Part shown: one piece after another, positions 63,409 through 64,000 of the stretch
Layout of the letters: each line of letters starts with the position of its first letter
Numbering within the stretch: the first letter of the stretch is position 1
DNA from: Gemmata massiliana
GTDB lineage: Bacteria; Planctomycetota; Planctomycetia; Gemmatales; Gemmataceae
DNA length: 64,000 nucleotides
Reading direction: 5' to 3'
Assembly: GCF_901538265.1 (NCBI RefSeq)
Contig: NZ_LR593886.1
Span: forward strand, 5,911,738-5,975,737
Notes under the pieces: model-generated
The model's database searches: none
What the model was told of the DNA's origin: nothing
What the model saw: the letters and a program-made list of their open reading frames with translations, nothing else
Program-made: the position numbers and the translations under genes

Positions 63409-64000
63409 ATGCTGCGTTTCGGTGACTCGGCTCGACTCGGTCGGCGGGACTTTCTCCGCGTCGGGTCGCTCGCGCTCGGCGGGCTCTCGCTGGCGCAATG
63501 CGTTCCCACCGCACAGGCCGGCACGAAGCTCTCCGAGGCCGGTAAGCCGGTCACGGACAAATCGGTCGTGTTCCTCTTCCTCCACGGCGGGCCGAGCCAG
63601 TTCGAGACGTTCGACCCGAAGATGGGTGCGCCGGCCGAGATCCGCAGCGCGACCGGGGAGATCAAGACGCCGATTCCGGGTGTCACGTTCGGGAGCTCGT
63701 TCCCGAAACTCGCCCAGAGAGCCAACCGATTGTGCGTCGTGCGGTCGTTCGTACCCGGCGACGCGAACCACGACATCAAAACCATCGTCGGCAAGGACTC
63801 GTTCGGCGCGAACCTCGGCAGTGCCTTCGCGAGCGCCGCGGGCAGCAACAACCCCGCGACCGGAATGCCGCTCAACTGCGTACTGTTCCCGCGTGCGGTC
63901 GATCCCGCGGCGGGAGTAGAACAGAGCGGGTTCGGCAAGTTCAACGCGCACGGACCGTTCCCCGCGAGCACGGTCCCGTTCCAACCGGACGGTAACGGCT
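63409..64000 (+). CDS. DUF1501 family exported protein, second of a pair (partial)
   Basis: Runs off the end of the window; 197 residues are seen. Start ATG 63409 with CAGGAG 7-12 nt upstream. N-terminus: GRRDFLRVGSLALGGLSLAQ, a twin-arginine signal, then VVFLFLHGGPSQFETFDPKM (the family's first metal-site block), IKTPIPGVTFGSSFPKLAQR, CVVRSFVPGDANHD. It is a different DUF1501 subgroup from the first gene, as the loop lengths differ. The long minus-strand ORFs here are shadows. Confidence 0.88.
   Translation, partial: MLRFGDSARLGRRDFLRVGSLALGGLSLAQCVPTAQAGTKLSEAGKPVTDKSVVFLFLHGGPSQFETFDPKMGAPAEIRSATGEIKTPIPGVTFGSSFPKLAQRANRLCVVRSFVPGDANHDIKTIVGKDSFGANLGSAFASAAGSNNPATGMPLNCVLFPRAVDPAAGVEQSGFGKFNAHGPFPASTVPFQPDGNG

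Noticed and set aside
62899-63984. A 361-codon minus-strand ORF
   Set aside because: Spans two DUF1501 genes in antisense and has no domain.

Overview
The window looks like chromosome of a planctomycete of the Gemmata/Gemmataceae type. The evidence is the high-GC codon use, the abundance of Hanks-type serine/threonine kinases, an ECF sigma factor paired with a kinase, several planctomycete-only families (DUF1549/DUF1553 proteins, DUF1501 proteins with twin-arginine leaders, planctomycete-type c-heme domains on WD40 proteins, DUF4240 paralogues), an exosortase-linked exopolysaccharide locus and a very heavy load of insertion sequences. No CRISPR array, rRNA or replication origin was seen; one tRNA (Gln, CTG) was found. 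All family names come from reading the sequence; no database search was run.

Layout. 1-11.7 kb is an ordinary core: an unrecognised helical protein, two DUF4240 paralogues, a SAM methyltransferase, two membrane-anchored kinases, trpS, an unknown coiled-coil protein and rph. 11.9-14.5 kb is a scrap heap: the C-terminal stub of a hydroxyacid dehydrogenase, a dead ECF sigma factor and IS630, IS3 and IS630 transposase fragments. 14.7-22.8 kb holds an outer-membrane polysaccharide export lipoprotein, a secreted protein, a two-FHA protein, a GNAT acetyltransferase, glmS and a membrane O-acyltransferase. 22.9-28.7 kb is a second IS island (IS3, IS630, intact IS256, IS4 and IS630 remnants, one broken secreted protein). 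28.8-35.7 kb is a cytochrome-domain cluster (DUF1549/DUF1553, WD40-cytochrome, TM-anchored cytochrome) plus a DUF7873-like protein. 36.2-38.9 kb is the ECF sigma/kinase pair. 39.4-52.9 kb is the main exopolysaccharide locus: sugar nucleotidyltransferase, exosortase, Wzz/BY-kinase, EpsI, a small membrane ORF, Wzy-like polymerase, Wzx-like flippase, then (past a broken IS630 and a dead IS701) a FkbM methyltransferase and a GT2 glycosyltransferase. 53-58.2 kb is a third IS island with two intact ISAs1 elements, each with a perfect target duplication. 58.3-64 kb returns to core genes: a GarR/MmsB-like dehydrogenase, a lipase-like hydrolase, a Cys-rich secreted protein, an HxlR regulator with two operators, tRNA-Gln and two DUF1501 genes.

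How it fits together. Sugar nucleotide supply (GlmS, nucleotidyltransferase), chain assembly (GT2, FkbM, acyltransferase), flipping and polymerisation (Wzx, Wzy), length control and export (Wzz/BY-kinase, Wza-like lipoprotein) and an exosortase/EpsI pair can be read as one exopolysaccharide and surface-protein system that IS elements have broken into separate blocks. The three IS islands lie at the joints between these blocks. The most notable points are the exosortase module with no visible substrate, the two IS630 copies that share the same inactivating frameshifts, the ISAs1 insertions with 8- and 10-bp duplications, and the twin palindromic operators in front of the HxlR gene.
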